A stretch of DNA of 6,907 bases from Fidelibacterota bacterium (GTDB taxonomy: Bacteria; Fidelibacterota; JAANXI01): assembly GCA_018263365.1 (NCBI GenBank), contig JAANXI010000017.1:1-6907 (forward strand). Reading direction: 5' to 3'. Under the pieces are notes generated by a model. The model saw nothing but the letters and a program-made list of their open reading frames with translations, was not told the origin of the DNA and did not search any database. Both the position numbers and the translations under genes were made by a program. Positions within the stretch are counted from its first letter, which is position 1. Every line of letters starts with the position of its first letter. Shown here piece by piece: positions 6,030-6,907 of the stretch.

Positions 6030-6680
6030 ATGATTACGCGAAAAAACCCAGACGTATCGCTCAAGGCGAAATATTCAAAAGTTATCCGTGTTTCGCTGAT
6101 CCTCGCGTTACTGCTGAATATTACGGTAATCTACTCTGTTCCGAGGCAGAAGGCAGAAAAGAAGGAACTGGAACAGCCGGACGTCAAGATCGAGAACGTA
6201 GAAATTCCGGAAACCGAGCAGTACGAAAAACCGCCGGCTCCATCGAGGCCGTCGGTGCCGATCGCCTCGGAGAGCGAGGATGTTGCGGAAGACGTAACAA
6301 TCGAAGAGACAACCTTTGAAGAGTTTGAAGCACTGGAAGCGCCTCCGCCTCCGCCGGAAGGTCCGAAGGTGAAATTTGTTCCCTACGACGAACCGCCACA
6401 GATGATCGGAGGGATGGCCGCACTTCGTGAACACCTGAAATACCCGGAAATTGCCCAGGAAGCCGGTATTGAGGGCACAGTAATTGTACAGGCGTTCATT
6501 AACAAAGATGGCAATGTCGAAGAAGTCGTCATCGTGAAGGGTATTCCGAAGACCGGGCTGAACGAGGCTGCAATTGATGCCGTGAAAAAGACCAAATGGA
6601 AACCGGCAAAACAGCGGGACCGTTCGGTGGGCGTGTGGTATTCGATTCCCATTATCTTCCGACTGAAAAATGCGGACTAA
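6030..6680 (+). CDS. tonB: TonB-type energy transducer
   Basis: This 216-residue protein would carry motor energy from the inner membrane to outer-membrane TonB-dependent receptors. A basic N terminus (1-20) precedes one membrane helix at about 21-37 (VSLILALLLNITVIYSV). The periplasmic linker (38-124) is rich in Pro and Glu: residues 81-104 hold 11 acidic and no basic residues, followed by five prolines (105-109). The TonB C-terminal domain is at about 125-213, with LKYPEIAQEAGIEGTVIVQAF (136-156), DGNVEEVVIVKG, LNEAAIDAVKKTKWKPA (177-193) and the last strand VWYSIPIIFRL. Where E. coli TonB has membrane His20, the alignment puts Asn30 here. The start codon follows the exbD stop by 2 bases with little Shine-Dalgarno sequence, so translation is probably coupled. 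It is the last gene of the operon, ending 33 bases before a strong terminator. Confidence 0.94.
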   Translation: MITRKNPDVSLKAKYSKVIRVSLILALLLNITVIYSVPRQKAEKKELEQPDVKIENVEIPETEQYEKPPAPSRPSVPIASESEDVAEDVTIEETTFEEFEALEAPPPPPEGPKVKFVPYDEPPQMIGGMAALREHLKYPEIAQEAGIEGTVIVQAFINKDGNVEEVVIVKGIPKTGLNEAAIDAVKKTKWKPAKQRDRSVGVWYSIPIIFRLKNAD

Positions 6681-6713
6681 GTGAATTTCTAGAGACAAAA
6701 AAAGTTTGTAAGG

Positions 6714-6744
6714 AAAAAGGGCGACTTTTCAGTCGCCCTTTTTT
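6714..6744. terminator. Rho-independent terminator, probably bidirectional
   Basis: A 13-bp perfect stem (6714-6726 with 6731-6743) closes a TTTC loop. Its core is GGGCGACT/AGTCGCCC, flanked by AAAAA on the left and TTTTTT on the right, so a U-tract follows the hairpin in transcripts from either strand. It lies 33 bases after the tonB stop and ends the exb-tonB operon. The symmetry fits a convergent gene entering from the right. Confidence 0.93.
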
Positions 6745-6802
6745 AATATCCGATCTTTTTAAAATCTGGTTTACACTTTATTGAAACCTAAATTGAGCGA
6801 TT

Positions 6803-6907
6803 TTATATGGCGATCTGCACCAATCTGTTGAGCGCGAAGGCACCGCGGAAATCCTCGACAGCCCCTCCGGGTATGCCTCCGGTTTCGCGAAACCTTTTCA
6901 TCTCAAC
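6803..6907 (-). CDS. 3' end of a possible convergent minus-strand gene
   Basis: From the right edge the minus strand is open for 34 codons and ends at TAA (6805-6803). The visible C terminus reads VEMKRFRETGG, IPGGAVEDFRGA and FALNRLVQIAI. I do not recognise the family. Support for coding: base composition is more GC-rich here than in the neighbouring intergenic DNA, with the change close to the stop codon; the stop lies about 60 bases from a terminator with U-tracts on both strands; and the composition is protein-like. Against it: 34 codons open by chance is not rare, and plus-strand frames are also partly open. The start and most of the gene would lie outside the window. Confidence 0.4.
   Translation of the reverse strand, partial: VEMKRFRETGGIPGGAVEDFRGAFALNRLVQIAI

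Noticed and set aside
6108..6698. A 196-codon minus-strand frame opposite tonB
   Set aside because: It lies wholly antisense to a well-supported tonB, its protein is low-complexity (Arg/Phe-rich, the complement of the Glu/Pro linker), and no ribosome site or promoter is visible.
6596..6784. Plus-strand 62-codon frame overlapping the end of tonB and the terminator
   Set aside because: It runs through the terminator hairpin in a different frame from tonB and ends in terminator-derived sequence, so it is a chance frame.
6781..6809. Plus-strand promoter-like pair TTGAAA-N17-TATATG after the terminator
   Set aside because: It overlaps the end of the probable minus-strand gene, and no convincing plus-strand coding frame or ribosome site follows within the window.
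1..6907. tRNA, rRNA, CRISPR array, insertion-sequence ends or integrase genes
   Set aside because: I looked for clustered repeats, cloverleaf-like segments and transposase motifs on both strands and found none that I can support.

Overview
The window reads as bacterial chromosome of moderate GC content, carrying cell-envelope genes throughout. The 541-residue CtpA-type protease with its long C-terminal part, the exbB-exbD-exbD-tonB cluster with two ExbD paralogues, the FG-GAP/VCBS secreted protein and the TonB N-terminal segment together suggest a Gram-negative member of the Bacteroidota/FCB superphylum (for example a Calditrichota, KSB1 or Marinimicrobia-like lineage). That assignment is inference from protein style, not from a marker gene. 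Several genes have usable Shine-Dalgarno sequences. The first 11 bases match the end of a standard Illumina adapter, so the window probably starts at a true contig end carrying leftover adapter.

Layout. A minus-strand gene (1-1655, running off the left edge) encodes a secreted beta-propeller protein with five clear FG-GAP/VCBS-type calcium-loop motifs followed by an Ig-like domain. A 237-bp divergent intergenic region holds candidate promoters in both directions and a perfect 7-1-7 palindrome. On the plus strand follow an unrecognised exported protein with outer-membrane beta-barrel character (1893-2708) and a carboxy-terminal processing protease of family S41 with PDZ domain and an intact Ser-Lys-Gln active site (2783-4408). 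A 124-bp spacer then carries a strong sigma70-type promoter overlapped by nested inverted repeats that resemble a Fur box. It drives a compact four-gene operon: exbB (4533-5171), two exbD genes (5205-5606, 5620-6027) and tonB (6030-6680), closed by a strong, apparently bidirectional intrinsic terminator (6714-6744). Beyond it the 3' end of a probable convergent minus-strand gene enters from the right edge.

How the genes work together. ExbB and the two ExbD proteins would form an inner-membrane motor that uses proton motive force; the TonB protein would carry that energy to TonB-dependent outer-membrane receptors, which are not in this window. A Fur-like site at the operon promoter would fit iron-responsive control. 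CtpA is a periplasmic or envelope quality-control protease, and the 1893 gene product is a probable outer-membrane protein just upstream of it. I saw no clearly novel mobile, defence or RNA-based system here. The most notable details are the nested operator-like repeats at the exbB promoter, the natural Asn at the position of the TonB transmembrane His, the Val in place of the ExbB TM3 Glu, and the paired ExbD genes.
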